Translations under genes and position numbers: made by a program
The notes under the pieces: generated by a model
What the model saw: only the letters and a program-made list of their open reading frames with translations
Databases searched by the model: none
Told to the model about the DNA's origin: nothing
Shown here: one piece after another, positions 34,953-44,317 of the stretch
Layout: every line of letters starts with the position of its first letter
Position numbering within the stretch: position 1 is the first letter of the stretch
Assembly: GCA_903926385.1 (NCBI GenBank)
Contig: CAIYIS010000061.1
Span: 1-64,000, forward strand
Length of the DNA stretch: 64,000 nt
Reading direction: 5' to 3'
Source of the DNA: an uncultured Bacteroidota bacterium
GTDB lineage: Bacteria; Bacteroidota; Bacteroidia; 2-12-FULL-35-15

Positions 34953-37763
34953 TTACTTCGCAAGTTTTTTGTCCGATTCGGCTTTTGCTTTCAGTAATAT
35001 ATCATCCGCTTTTTTATTTGCTTCGTCCACTATTTTCTGAGTCTTTTTATCCACTTCAGTTTTGGCGTTCGGAGCAGCGGCTTTAGCTGCCATCTTTGCT
35101 ATCGGGTTGTTAATATCATTGATGTTTTTATCAATGGCTGCATAGCCTTCCGATTTTGTACGGTCAGCCAATGCTCTAGCATCAGCCTTTATCTTGTCGG
35201 CTTGGGCTTGCGCATCTTTCATAATTTTATCAGCCTCTTCTTTTGCTTTATCCTTAGCCATGTCCACAACTTTCGACACAACTTCTTTTACCTGCTCTTT
35301 GGGAGCTTGATCGGAGTTAAATAAATCTGTCTTTATAGTTGGTTTGCTTATAGTACCGCCAAACAAAGCTTTGATCTTTATTTTATCTCCCATTTTCACA
35401 TTGGTTCCGGCTTGTTTATTAAACTGGTCGAGTAAACCACCTGCCACAGCATTAGCTTGCGAACCAAATTCTGATCGAGGTATCTCCAGATTCCAGGTGT
35501 AATCAATAGTTTGATCAAATCCTGTTGAACCTTTTACCTTACCAGTTACATTACCCGATTTTATTGGCATTTCCTGAACCTGTACTCTTCCATCTTTAAA
35601 TTCATAAGTAGCGTTGATATTTTCGAAAGTTAGTTTTTTATATTTTTCCTGCTTCAATGCATCTGCCAGTTTGTTGATGGGTTCAAAGCCTTCCACAGTA
35701 ACACTTTTGGTTTCCAGTTTTCCTCCGCCCGACAACGTTTTCAAATCGGGAGACATGTGCTGGTCGAGGTTGGTTGCAAATCTCATTTGTGTGCCAAACT
35801 TACCTTTTGCGTATTTGCCGATAGGCGCAAGTTTCTGAGCACTGTTGAATGTTTTAAATGTTTTAGGAATATCGAAGTTAGCTATATCAATATCAAAATC
35901 TACCGAAGGCTTTTTGATGTTTTGCGTATTGTACACACCACTCATCTTTAATGAACCTTCCATTTGGTTCATCTCCATTTTCAAATTGCTTAACGACATT
36001 TTGCTATCCTTAACACCCACACCACCGCTCATAGCAGTGATATCAAGATTGTCGTAAAGTATTCTGGCAATGTTCACCGAAAGATTTACATCCAGATTAG
36101 ACGGTACAGCCACTACACTCATTTTAGCTGTATCGGCTGTGGCCGCGGCTTTAGGCTTAGTGGTATCTTTAGGCATAAATTCATTCAAATCTATCAGCGA
36201 AGATTTTAAATTGAATGAGCCTTTCAAGAGTTCATTCTTTAATGCATATTGCAAAAAGTTGTCGATGCGGCCATCCATGCTGAAATCGCTTCTTCCTACC
36301 TTAGCATTCAATTTAGATAACTCCACATATTTAGGTGTGAACTCCAATGCTAACTGACTAATTTGAGTTGGATAGTTCAGCGATTTAGATTTGTAATTCA
36401 TATTGGTAATGCTGAGTTGTCCGCGAGCATCAAATTTTTCGTATTGCTGTTTTTCAATAGCACTCATGCGGCCTTTCATTTTAATATCCGCATTAATATT
36501 ACCATTGAGGTCGTCTCCTTTTTCGAGCGGAATAACATCACGCATGCTGGCAAGGTTTATTTTGGCCATTACTTCGGCAACTATATTTGCATCTGATACA
36601 GGAGTTGAAACATGCATCTTCGCATCAACCGGATTACCGCCCATCTCCACATGAAACTTCGTTAAGTCGATTACGGTAGCATCGGTAACTCCGGTTTTAT
36701 TATCTACCGTTAAATCTACCTCAATGTTGGTAGCCGCTTTAGGCAAAGAAGGATATTGGAACATGGCATTTTGAATGAGCAATTTTAAACCATAAGCCGG
36801 CATGGTCTTATCATTGTAAATACCTTTAGCAAATCCATTAAGTGCAAGCGTTCCCGATGTTTTTACATCTTTGAAGTCTTTGGTGTAAACGCCCGGTACC
36901 AATGATAGAATGTTTTTGAACTCCGTTTGATTGGCTTTAAATTTCAAGTCCATGTCCATATCTTTTTTGGGCATGGCAAAGTATCCATCCAAACCAAGTG
37001 TAAGTTCGTTGAACGAAAACTCATTCTCTTTAAATGTAAATTTAAAATTCGGCATATCGGCATCCAAGTCCACTTTTAGGCGGGTTTTAACTTTGTTCAT
37101 GTAACTGATGCCACCGTAATTGATGCTTAGTTTTTCTATCTCGGTTAATGTTTGCAACAAGAAATTATCCGAAGTAAAATCACCGCTCAAATTAAAATTC
37201 ATGTCGTATAGCTCAGCTTTCATGCCCATTTTGGCATCATCGTATACTATGTATCCGTTTTTAATTTGTAGTTTCTTCAACGTCATCTTGAACTTCGAAG
37301 GTTCGGAAGGTGCAGCTTTGGTGGTATCTGAGCTAGGTTTGGTTATGTCCCAGTTAGCTTTCCCGTTTTTCATCACCAGGGCATGTATGCGAGGTTGATT
37401 GATGGAAATAGAGTTTATCTTGTAGTTATCGCCTTTGATAACACTCATCAAATTTAAACCTACCGAAAGATTTTTGGTAAACAACAACGTGTCGCCTTCG
37501 AAATCGCCAACATTGGCAACGCTTACATTGTCGATAGACAAAGAGAAGTTAGGGAAGGATGTAAGTAAAGTTAAATCGAAATCACCAAAATTAATCGAAG
37601 CATTCAAACTTTTGTTGGCTTCATCTTTTACAAATTGTACAATTTGTTTTTTGAAAACAAATGGCGCAATGATGATTAAAATAATCAGCACTAAAAACGT
37701 GATTCCTGTCCATTTTAAAATTCTGCGGAATAAGCTTTTTTTCTGTTTGTGATGTCTCGACAT
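34953..37763 (-). CDS. AsmA-like envelope protein
   Basis: A 936-residue protein with one N-terminal membrane anchor (about 18-38) after a basic start, then a long run of AsmA/TAM-type beta repeats: an AsmA N-terminal part (GDFDLTLLTSFPNFSLSIDNV) and an AsmA-C-like region near 700-850. The last 100 residues are an Ala/Lys/Asp-rich helical tail with repeated QADKIKADARALADRTK-like elements. AsmA-like proteins form hydrophobic bridges for lipid transfer or support outer-membrane assembly. It is upstream of the PorE-like gene with a 15-pair palindrome between, and aroC ends 100 bases upstream. Confidence 0.85.
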   Translation of the reverse strand: MSRHHKQKKSLFRRILKWTGITFLVLIILIIIAPFVFKKQIVQFVKDEANKSLNASINFGDFDLTLLTSFPNFSLSIDNVSVANVGDFEGDTLLFTKNLSVGLNLMSVIKGDNYKINSISINQPRIHALVMKNGKANWDITKPSSDTTKAAPSEPSKFKMTLKKLQIKNGYIVYDDAKMGMKAELYDMNFNLSGDFTSDNFLLQTLTEIEKLSINYGGISYMNKVKTRLKVDLDADMPNFKFTFKENEFSFNELTLGLDGYFAMPKKDMDMDLKFKANQTEFKNILSLVPGVYTKDFKDVKTSGTLALNGFAKGIYNDKTMPAYGLKLLIQNAMFQYPSLPKAATNIEVDLTVDNKTGVTDATVIDLTKFHVEMGGNPVDAKMHVSTPVSDANIVAEVMAKINLASMRDVIPLEKGDDLNGNINADIKMKGRMSAIEKQQYEKFDARGQLSITNMNYKSKSLNYPTQISQLALEFTPKYVELSKLNAKVGRSDFSMDGRIDNFLQYALKNELLKGSFNLKSSLIDLNEFMPKDTTKPKAAATADTAKMSVVAVPSNLDVNLSVNIARILYDNLDITAMSGGVGVKDSKMSLSNLKMEMNQMEGSLKMSGVYNTQNIKKPSVDFDIDIANFDIPKTFKTFNSAQKLAPIGKYAKGKFGTQMRFATNLDQHMSPDLKTLSGGGKLETKSVTVEGFEPINKLADALKQEKYKKLTFENINATYEFKDGRVQVQEMPIKSGNVTGKVKGSTGFDQTIDYTWNLEIPRSEFGSQANAVAGGLLDQFNKQAGTNVKMGDKIKIKALFGGTISKPTIKTDLFNSDQAPKEQVKEVVSKVVDMAKDKAKEEADKIMKDAQAQADKIKADARALADRTKSEGYAAIDKNINDINNPIAKMAAKAAAPNAKTEVDKKTQKIVDEANKKADDILLKAKAESDKKLAK

Positions 37764-37863
37764 GATGGTTTTTTATTTGTTGTTGTTTATTATTTATTGT
37801 TTGTTTTGATTTAGTTTATTGTAATGCGATAAAGTATTGTCAGATAAAAAATATTATGCTTTC

Positions 37864-38943
37864 TTACATTTTATTGGTTCGAGCCATTAAAATGAAATCG
37901 ACCATAGCGATTGCGGCCATAGCTTCTACAATGGGCACAGCACGAGGCACCACACATACATCGTGTCGGCCTATGCCTTTCATTTCTATTATTTCGCCTT
38001 TGGCATTTAAGGCATTTTGGGTTTGCATAATTGTAGCAATGGGTTTGAATGCTGTATTAAAATAAATATCTTCTCCGTTACTTATGCCTCCCTGTATTCC
38101 TCCGGAATGATTTGTATTAGTGAGATTGGCATTGCTTCCTTTTTCGGAAAATGCATCATTATGTTGACTGCCGTTCATGGCAGTTCCTGCAAAACCACTG
38201 CCATATTCAAAGCCTTTCACTGCATTTATGCCCATTACCGCATAAGCCAATTGCGCATGAAGTTTATCAAATACAGGCTCACCAAGCCCCGCGGGAGCAC
38301 CTTTAATAATGCAGGTTATCACTCCTCCTAATGTATCACCTGCCTGTTGAGTTTGTTCTATCTGTTTTATCATTTCCTCAGCAGCAGCGGCATCCGGGCA
38401 ACGCACTGCATTGGTTTCAGTTTTTGTTAAATCGAGTTGAGTATATTCTTTGGATAATTTTATCTGTCCAATTTGTGAAGTGTAAGCCTGAACAGTGATG
38501 TTATACTGAGCCAATACTAATTTGGCTATAGCTCCAGCTACTACACGGCATACCGTTTCGCGGGCAGAAGTGCGTCCACCACCACGATGGTCGCGTACGG
38601 TATATTTTTGCTGATATGTATAATCGGCATGCGATGGACGAAAAACATCTTTCAGATGATCGTAATCTCCGGAGTGATGGTTTTCGTTTTTGATAGTAAA
38701 TCCTATGGGAGTGCCGGTGGTAATGCCATTGAGGATACCCGATAAAAAAAGAACGGTATCGCTTTCGTTTCGCGGGCTTACTACTGCCGACTGTCCTGGC
38801 CTTCTGCGGTTAAGTTCGTTTTGAACAAAATCAAAATCTATTTTTAAACCGGCCGGACAACCATCAATAATACCGCCCATAGCTTCGCCATGCGACTCGC
38901 CAAAGCTGGTTAGCTTAAATATTTTTCCAATTGTATTTCCCAA
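37864..38943 (-). CDS. aroC: Chorismate synthase
   Basis: AroC makes chorismate from EPSP using reduced FMN, the last common step to aromatic amino acids. The family motifs are all present: [18 protein letters not shown] at the start, [19 protein letters not shown] in the middle and the C-terminal [16 protein letters not shown]. At 359 residues it is full length. A TAATTTTG -7 match lies at 38979-38986. No other aromatic pathway gene is adjacent. AsmA-like protein follows after 100 bases on the same strand. Confidence 0.97.
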   Translation of the reverse strand: MGNTIGKIFKLTSFGESHGEAMGGIIDGCPAGLKIDFDFVQNELNRRRPGQSAVVSPRNESDTVLFLSGILNGITTGTPIGFTIKNENHHSGDYDHLKDVFRPSHADYTYQQKYTVRDHRGGGRTSARETVCRVVAGAIAKLVLAQYNITVQAYTSQIGQIKLSKEYTQLDLTKTETNAVRCPDAAAAEEMIKQIEQTQQAGDTLGGVITCIIKGAPAGLGEPVFDKLHAQLAYAVMGINAVKGFEYGSGFAGTAMNGSQHNDAFSEKGSNANLTNTNHSGGIQGGISNGEDIYFNTAFKPIATIMQTQNALNAKGEIIEMKGIGRHDVCVVPRAVPIVEAMAAIAMVDFILMARTNKM

Positions 38944-38978
38944 GAAAAACGAATTTATTTGTTCAAAAAGTTAAGGTG

Positions 38979-38986
38979 CAAAATTA
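38979..38986 (-). promoter_or_regulatory. -7 element of aroC
   Basis: On the minus strand this reads TAATTTTG, matching TAnnTTTG, 35 bases before the aroC ATG. No clear -33 box is seen. Confidence 0.35.
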
Positions 38987-39160
38987 AGATAATATGGCTG
39001 ATATTGTATAGTGGTTCATAAATAAAGTTACTCACTTATTGAAGTAATATATTTTCAATTAAAAATAAGTTCAAGCCCTCATTCGGTTTCCATTATCCGC
39101 CCTCTCTTTGGCTTTAGTGATAACACAAGCCGAACGGATGTGTAAACCTCAATTGTCTGC

Positions 39161-39191
39161 TTTGTCATTTATTCGCTTTTATATAATTTTG
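39161..39191 (+). promoter_or_regulatory. Near-ideal Bacteroidota promoter
   Basis: TTTG at 39161-39164, a 19-base spacer and TAATTTTG at 39184-39191: both boxes match the Bacteroidota consensus. It drives the lipoprotein gene that starts at 39249. The rest of the 305-base gap to aroC holds no gene. Confidence 0.6.
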
Positions 39192-39248
39192 TGACGAAAG
39201 ATAGACAACCTTGTTTTATTTCATTTATTTTTGACAAAAATATTTATT

Positions 39249-40124
39249 GTGAAAAAATTATTCTATCCCCTGCGTTTAGTCGCTTTTGTGGCATTTGTTA
39301 TTCTTGGTTCGTGCACGCATTACATTTATATCTCGCGAAGCGGATGGCAGGAAAAAACTGTAGTGCCCGATGGAAAACCAATTGAATGGAAAATTCCGTT
39401 GCGCTACTATGACGAAAGTAGTAAGCTGCAATACACTGTTACCAACGATTTCCACAATATGTATTTTCTGATTCGTGTGGCCGACCAACAGGCACAGGTT
39501 AAAATGCTAAAAGCAGGTTTGCAACTTTGGATTGATACCACCGGACAAAATGAACATCATATCGGAATAATGTTTCCCCTCTCTAGTGCGGTGCGAAAGG
39601 CAGAAGAAGAGGAGCCTGTACTGGTAAATGCCGATAAACGCGATAGTAAGTCGGAGAAGATAAAGTTCAGAAGCGGTTATAAGGAAATGGAATTAATCGG
39701 TTTCAAATCTCCTATAGTTGGCATCAATCCGATAAACAGCAAGTATGGCATTACTGCAAGTATTAATTGGGACAGCCTTGATGTGATGACGTATGAAGCC
39801 ATTGTTCCTTTTCGCACGTTTTACAAAGATTCGATAACACCCAAAGATAGCTTAAAACTAATGGGCGTATCGATTGTGTTAAATGCAATACCTTTAATGA
39901 AAACCGAAGGAGAGCACGAAGGACGTGCCGGACGACTACAAGGAGCCGGTGGAGGAGTGCCCGGAAGCGGAAGTGGAATGCCTCAAGGAGGAGGACATGG
40001 TGGTGGAAGAGGGGGATACGCCCGTCAGGGAAGAGCGCCTACCTTTGGGCCTAGTTATCTCAACGAAACCAATGTTATCAAAAAAACATTTCAACTTTCC
40101 GGACTTGGCTTACCTCCAAAGTAG
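39249..40124 (+). CDS. Lipoprotein of unknown function with Gly-rich tail
   Basis: A 291-residue lipoprotein from the GTG at 39249. The signal peptide ends in the lipobox ILGSC with C22. A TTG at 39231 would add six residues, but the GTG gives a standard basic N-terminus (KKLFYPLRL). The mature part has a beta-rich domain (about 35-220) with LQYTVTNDFHNMYFLIRVAD, which may be a family-9-like carbohydrate-binding fold. The C-terminus has a Gly/Arg-rich section at about 230-265 (GGGVPGSGSGMPQGG) before LSGLGLPPK. I do not know the family. It has a near-ideal promoter and is monocistronic. Confidence 0.75.
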   Translation: MKKLFYPLRLVAFVAFVILGSCTHYIYISRSGWQEKTVVPDGKPIEWKIPLRYYDESSKLQYTVTNDFHNMYFLIRVADQQAQVKMLKAGLQLWIDTTGQNEHHIGIMFPLSSAVRKAEEEEPVLVNADKRDSKSEKIKFRSGYKEMELIGFKSPIVGINPINSKYGITASINWDSLDVMTYEAIVPFRTFYKDSITPKDSLKLMGVSIVLNAIPLMKTEGEHEGRAGRLQGAGGGVPGSGSGMPQGGGHGGGRGGYARQGRAPTFGPSYLNETNVIKKTFQLSGLGLPPK

Positions 40125-40129
40125 GCCAT

Positions 40130-40152
40130 AGCAGCAGGTTTTAGCTGCTGCT
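40130..40152. terminator. Hairpin between convergent genes
   Basis: AGCAGCA (40130-40136) pairs with TGCTGCT (40146-40152). No long T run follows, so termination is only probable. It fills the 31-base gap between convergent genes. Confidence 0.45.
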
Positions 40153-40155
40153 CAA

Positions 40156-41127
40156 TTATTCGGTAATTTCTACTACATATGTTGCTTCGTTTACCGAAGA
40201 TAAATTCTTGAGTATAAAAAATGGAAACGAATTCTTGCCATAGGCAGGAGCCATTTCGTTTTTGTCTTTCCCGTTGTTCACTATTATGCCTTCGCCAGTA
40301 AGCGGTTCATCAGTATCGTGCTCGCCAAAGTAGGCTATAATATTGGCATTGGTAGTTGTGTTTCTTACATTGATGAGTTGTGTATCCTCAAAAAGCTCAT
40401 TAAATATAACCACTTTGGCCCCCGGAGCAATACTTCCGCTTTTTACCACATGATGATGACGGGTACTATTAAATAATAAATGGAAACTAAAAAACGACAT
40501 AGAGGTTGGTATGTCGCCCGGAAACAAGCCACCAACTGTATGTATAGCCGAACATAAATTTAATTCGAGTGTTGTTCGTGTGGTATCGCGGTCGTCTCGT
40601 TTGGTCGATACGTTACCTTTTTGAGTCATCTGATTTGATTTTGCAGTTGTCCACTGCGCTTTGAATCCCTGAAGTAATGCGGCTAAAGTGGTACCTAATG
40701 CAGTAGCGTTAGTACTTGCAGCTGTTTTTACACGTTGTGTTAAAGCGTTCATTTCGGTTTGACGGGCAATAGTGTATTCCGTAACTTTATGCGGATAAAA
40801 TTGAAGATAGGCAGTGGTGGCGCGACCTCCAAGGGCAGAGGCTATAAATGGTTCTTGTTCGCTCATTGTTTTTTTGAACAAGGTCATTGTTCCTTCCACA
40901 TTCATGGTTCCTCCCTTTTGCAAGGTTAGCGCCACATCCAGATTACTTATGTTTCCTGAAAAAGCAGGATAAGACGAATTAAGCAAGGTAAGGATAGCGT
41001 CAAAACGGCTTCCGGTGTTTCCACTCGTAAGGCGCGCTATGCAATCGGAAGCAAAACTATCCAATCTGGTATTGATAATATTTTTGTCATTAAAATAATT
41101 TTCAAATATTTTGTCTGGTGAAATCAT
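40156..41127 (-). CDS. Unknown protein next to array C
   Basis: A 323-residue protein I do not recognise. No signal peptide and no membrane segment. Residues about 1-110 are mixed alpha/beta. About 115-215 is helical (NALTQRVKTAASTNATALG, then KRDDRDTTRTTLELNLCSAI). About 230-323 is beta-rich with turns (SIAPGAKVVIFNELFEDTQL). The helical-then-beta plan recalls the 230-residue protein at 25940-26632, the other gene beside a 21-bp-period array; this is a weak resemblance, not shown homology. Its start lies 97 bases from the inverted-repeat end of array C. Confidence 0.65.
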   Translation of the reverse strand: MISPDKIFENYFNDKNIINTRLDSFASDCIARLTSGNTGSRFDAILTLLNSSYPAFSGNISNLDVALTLQKGGTMNVEGTMTLFKKTMSEQEPFIASALGGRATTAYLQFYPHKVTEYTIARQTEMNALTQRVKTAASTNATALGTTLAALLQGFKAQWTTAKSNQMTQKGNVSTKRDDRDTTRTTLELNLCSAIHTVGGLFPGDIPTSMSFFSFHLLFNSTRHHHVVKSGSIAPGAKVVIFNELFEDTQLINVRNTTTNANIIAYFGEHDTDEPLTGEGIIVNNGKDKNEMAPAYGKNSFPFFILKNLSSVNEATYVVEITE

Positions 41128-41223
41128 GATACTTTGTTTTTATTGTTTTTACTACTTGATATAATAATTGATTATGTATTTAATTCGTTTTAATTAGTTG
41201 CTGTAGTTTGCTTACAGCGATTA

Positions 41224-41525
41224 AATTTGTTCAACATGTTTTCCCATTTTCAGGAATACCTATTGAACACGTTCAGGGGCTTTTCCTGATTTTCGGAATA
41301 GGTGTTGAACACGTTCAGAGGCCTTTCCTGATTTTCGGAATAGGTGTTGAACACGTTCAGAGGCCTTTCCTGATTTCCGGAATAGCTGTTGAACACGTTC
41401 AGAGGCTATTCCCGATTTTCGGAATAAGTGTTGAACACGTTCAGAGGCTATTCCCGATTTTCGGAATAGGTGTTGAACACGTTCAGAGGCCTTTCCTGAT
41501 TTTCGGAATAAGTGTTGAAATTATT
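41224..41525. repeat. 42-bp (2 x 21) tandem array C with inverted ends
   Basis: Six complete 42-bp units (41253-41504) and a partial seventh. Each begins GGAATAGGTGTTGAACACG and continues with TTCAGAGGCCTTTCC then TGATTTTC. The left flank (41224-41254) is a degenerate reverse-oriented copy of the unit and matches the reverse complement of 41495-41525 at 21 of 31 positions. Unit copies differ at few bases, mostly AGGCC/AGGCT and TTTCC/TTCCC. It lies in a 619-base gap between the unknown gene and the winged-helix gene. A short hairpin (TCCCGA/TCGGGA) lies at 41619-41634. Confidence 0.88.
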
Positions 41526-41746
41526 ATATAGGAATTCGGAAAATTTGGGCACGCCATCCAACGGGTTGCCTTTATTTTCCTGCTTTTTCCCTACTTATTA
41601 AATTTTTCAAAGAAGCATTCCCGACTTTTCGGGATGGCACAAAAGTGAATAATTACTGTATACAAAATACCTAAGTAGTGATTTTAACAACTTGACTGTA
41701 AGGATTAATTTGTATCTTTACACTATAATTATAAATACTTTTTATT

Positions 41747-42097
41747 ATGAAAAAAGAAAATGATAATGGAAAGAATACCATCAATTCGATGACGTATTTG
41801 AATTCAACTATTGATCGACCTTTTCAGATGATGGTTTTACATTTAATACTGAAAGGGAATCGCAGCTTCAACAAACTTCTGGAAGAAGTGGGTGGAGAAA
41901 ACAAAAGGTCTGAGCTTTCGGGCACGATAGGACTTTTTAAACTTCATGGTTTAATTAGTGTTGTTCCGGTGGAAGGTGTAAAAGGAGTAAAGCACTTTTA
42001 TGAGTCTAGCGAATTGGCTCATGAGTACGAAACCTACATTAAGTTAAAAGCTGAATTAGGAAGGAAATTATTAGAGCACAGGAAAAATAACCTGTAA
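41747..42097 (+). CDS. Winged-helix transcriptional regulator
   Basis: A 116-residue single-domain protein with a winged-helix fold: helices at about 24-36 and 40-50, a recognition helix at about 52-70 (KRSELSGTIGLFKLHGLISV) and a wing (VEGVKGVKHFYESS), then a C-terminal helix (about 88-110) likely used for dimerisation. HxlR-like and ArsR-like families share this plan; I cannot choose. No metal-binding cysteines. A CTTG at 41691 and TATCTTTA at 41713 form a near-consensus promoter. Targets unknown; the operator-like repeats at 26.9 kb are not linked to it by any evidence. Confidence 0.7.
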   Translation: MKKENDNGKNTINSMTYLNSTIDRPFQMMVLHLILKGNRSFNKLLEEVGGENKRSELSGTIGLFKLHGLISVVPVEGVKGVKHFYESSELAHEYETYIKLKAELGRKLLEHRKNNL

Positions 42098-42653
42098 CCC
42101 TACCGATTTATCAGTATCTGCAAGGTGCCGAAAGGCAAAAATGATTATTTCGGGAATAACCGTTTGTATTGATTTTGCGCAATGCATAGATTTTGTATTG
42201 CGCTGTGCGTGGGTAGTAATTAAATAAACAAATGCACATCATCGCCCATTCTTTTCAATTTTCCATAACGAGAAAAAAGAAAAGGAAGCATGAAGCGCAA
42301 TATTGAACCGAATAAATGTAGAATAGATTTCATGGTAAAAAATATTTTTATAAAATGGGTTTTCAATTATTCATAAAGAAGCAAACCAAAACTATATTTT
42401 ATTTAAAAGTTACCGATTCCCTGTTTTTCATAATAAAAACGGATTTTTAACTATCGGTTTCTTTAAAGAATTAACTGAATACCACATTTTTTTCGATACA
42501 AAAGTAGTATGTCTACATTAATAGAATATGAACAGAATACTATTAAAATATGAACGGGAAGCGTAACCTCAAAAAAAACTAGCACTCTCTGTTGTGTCCA
42601 ATCATTAAAAAAACTAATTTTACCAAACGAAAAACCACGAAAACTTCTTAACG
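42098..42653. other. Intergenic region without a supported gene
   Basis: 556 AT-rich bases. A small hairpin GCGCAAT/ATTGCGC lies at about 42177-42202. Two tiny frames (24 and 28 codons, near 42230-42380) lack any support. The regulator's 3' end and the kinase's leader are here. Confidence 0.4.
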
Positions 42654-44177
42654 ATGAGCGCCAAGCTTAACAAAACTGCAAAACACACATCAGTAAAAAA
42701 CATTAAAACATCTGTAAAATCGACTGCCGTAAAGAGTGTGGTAAAGCTAGCTCATTCACAAACTAGCTCTGGTAACACTGAAACAAACCATGAAGCGAGC
42801 ATTCATCAATATAATGAAATGCGTTTGCAATATGCTCTCGAAGGCAGTAATCAAGGGGTGTGGGACTGGAATTTGATAACAAATGAAGTGTACTATTCTC
42901 CAAAATGGAAAGAGTTGATAGGCTACAAAGATGATGAACTGGAAAATAATTTTGAGGAATGGAAATCCCGTGTATATCCTGATGACTGGACAAAAATAAG
43001 TGATGAAATAAAAAAGACACTGCGTCTGAAAAACTATGATTATAATATAGAGCATCGATTGCTATGCAAGAATGGAAGTTACAAATGGATTGAAGCTCGA
43101 GGTAAAGTGCTGGAGTACGACAAACGGGGGCGTCCTGCTCGAATGGTGGGAACTCATACCGATATAGCTGCACTTAAACATAACGAAGAGGCTTTGCAGC
43201 GCAGCGAAGAGAAGTATCGTGCGCTGGTAGAAAACTCGCCTGTGGTGATTATGACTACAGATGAGAAGGAGATTATAACTTTTATTAATTTTGATGAGGG
43301 CGAAAGTACAACAGAGTATATTATTGGTAAAAGTTTGTATAAATTTTTGAAACCGGAGTATCATGTTATGGTGAAAAGGTGTCACAAAAATGTATTTCTA
43401 AATAAAGGAATAGAAACGTACGAAACCGAATCTGTGGATGAACATGGTGAACAGATATGGATGCAAACTCAGGTTGGGCCTATATTCTCGGGGAAAAAAG
43501 TTACGGGATTAACCTTGTTTAAATTGAATATTACAACAAGGAAAAATGCTGAAGAAAAAATAAAGCAGTCGCTCAAAGAAAAAGAAGTACTGCTCAAAGA
43601 AGTGCATCATCGGGTAAAAAACAATCTTCAAATCATCTCGAGTATTCTCAATTTGCAAACATCAAAATCTACAAGCAAAAAAACATTGGAGATAATTTAT
43701 GATTCGCAAAAACGCATCAAAGCCATGTCGCTTATACATGAGTTGCTTTATCAGTCGGATGATTTTTCGAGAATAAATTTTTCTGAATATTTAAATGAGA
43801 TTCTCACCAACCTGATGTCGTCTTATGTTAGTAGAAAACCAATAACACTAGAACTCGATTCAGATAAAATATTTCTAAATCTTGATGTGTCAATTCCTTG
43901 TGGGTTGCTTATAAACGAATTGGTGACGAATGCAATGAAATACGCCTTTACTAATCATAAAAAAGGGATACTCACCGTAAGTTTAAAACGGAAAGATGGT
44001 AAAATAGTACTTCGAATAGCCGACAATGGTAAAGGATTACCGGCTCATATTGATTTCAAAAAAACAAACTCCCTCGGTATGCAGTTGGTAATTGGCCTAA
44101 CCGACCAGATAGATGGAACTATAGAGCTTGATAATAGTAATGGCGCTGCTTACACCATCACATTTAAAGAAGTTTGA
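42654..44177 (+). CDS. PAS-domain sensor histidine kinase, HisKA_2 family
   Basis: A 507-residue cytoplasmic kinase without membrane segments. A basic low-complexity N-terminus (1-45) precedes PAS 1 with its PAC motif (about 55-178, including GVWDWNLITNEVYYSPKW) and PAS 2 (about 190-300, LVENSPVVIMTTDEKEI). The phosphoacceptor motif is of the HisKA_2 type, LLKEVHHRVKNNLQIIS near 320-336. The ATPase domain (about 400-507) has an N box NELVTNAMKYAF and the G box DNGKGLP. It senses a soluble cue; no response regulator is adjacent. Confidence 0.9.
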   Translation: MSAKLNKTAKHTSVKNIKTSVKSTAVKSVVKLAHSQTSSGNTETNHEASIHQYNEMRLQYALEGSNQGVWDWNLITNEVYYSPKWKELIGYKDDELENNFEEWKSRVYPDDWTKISDEIKKTLRLKNYDYNIEHRLLCKNGSYKWIEARGKVLEYDKRGRPARMVGTHTDIAALKHNEEALQRSEEKYRALVENSPVVIMTTDEKEIITFINFDEGESTTEYIIGKSLYKFLKPEYHVMVKRCHKNVFLNKGIETYETESVDEHGEQIWMQTQVGPIFSGKKVTGLTLFKLNITTRKNAEEKIKQSLKEKEVLLKEVHHRVKNNLQIISSILNLQTSKSTSKKTLEIIYDSQKRIKAMSLIHELLYQSDDFSRINFSEYLNEILTNLMSSYVSRKPITLELDSDKIFLNLDVSIPCGLLINELVTNAMKYAFTNHKKGILTVSLKRKDGKIVLRIADNGKGLPAHIDFKKTNSLGMQLVIGLTDQIDGTIELDNSNGAAYTITFKEV

Positions 44178-44288
44178 TATACCTTCAAAAAAGTGTTGTT
44201 GTAAAATACAAAACCTATACTAGGCAGAAATATAAGGCAGCACAAACATACACACCAAATAAATAGCTGAAATGTGAGTGCATTGCAT

Positions 44289-44296
44289 TACCTTTG
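44289..44296 (+). promoter_or_regulatory. -7 element of the RNA helicase gene
   Basis: TACCTTTG matches TAnnTTTG and lies 21 bases before the GTG start. No -33 box is clear. Confidence 0.35.
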
Positions 44297-44317
44297 TCCT
44301 TCATCTAAACTAATACT

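Noticed and set aside
42230..42380. Two tiny frames of 24 and 28 codons
   Set aside because: No ribosome-binding signal, no homology, AT-rich random-looking composition.
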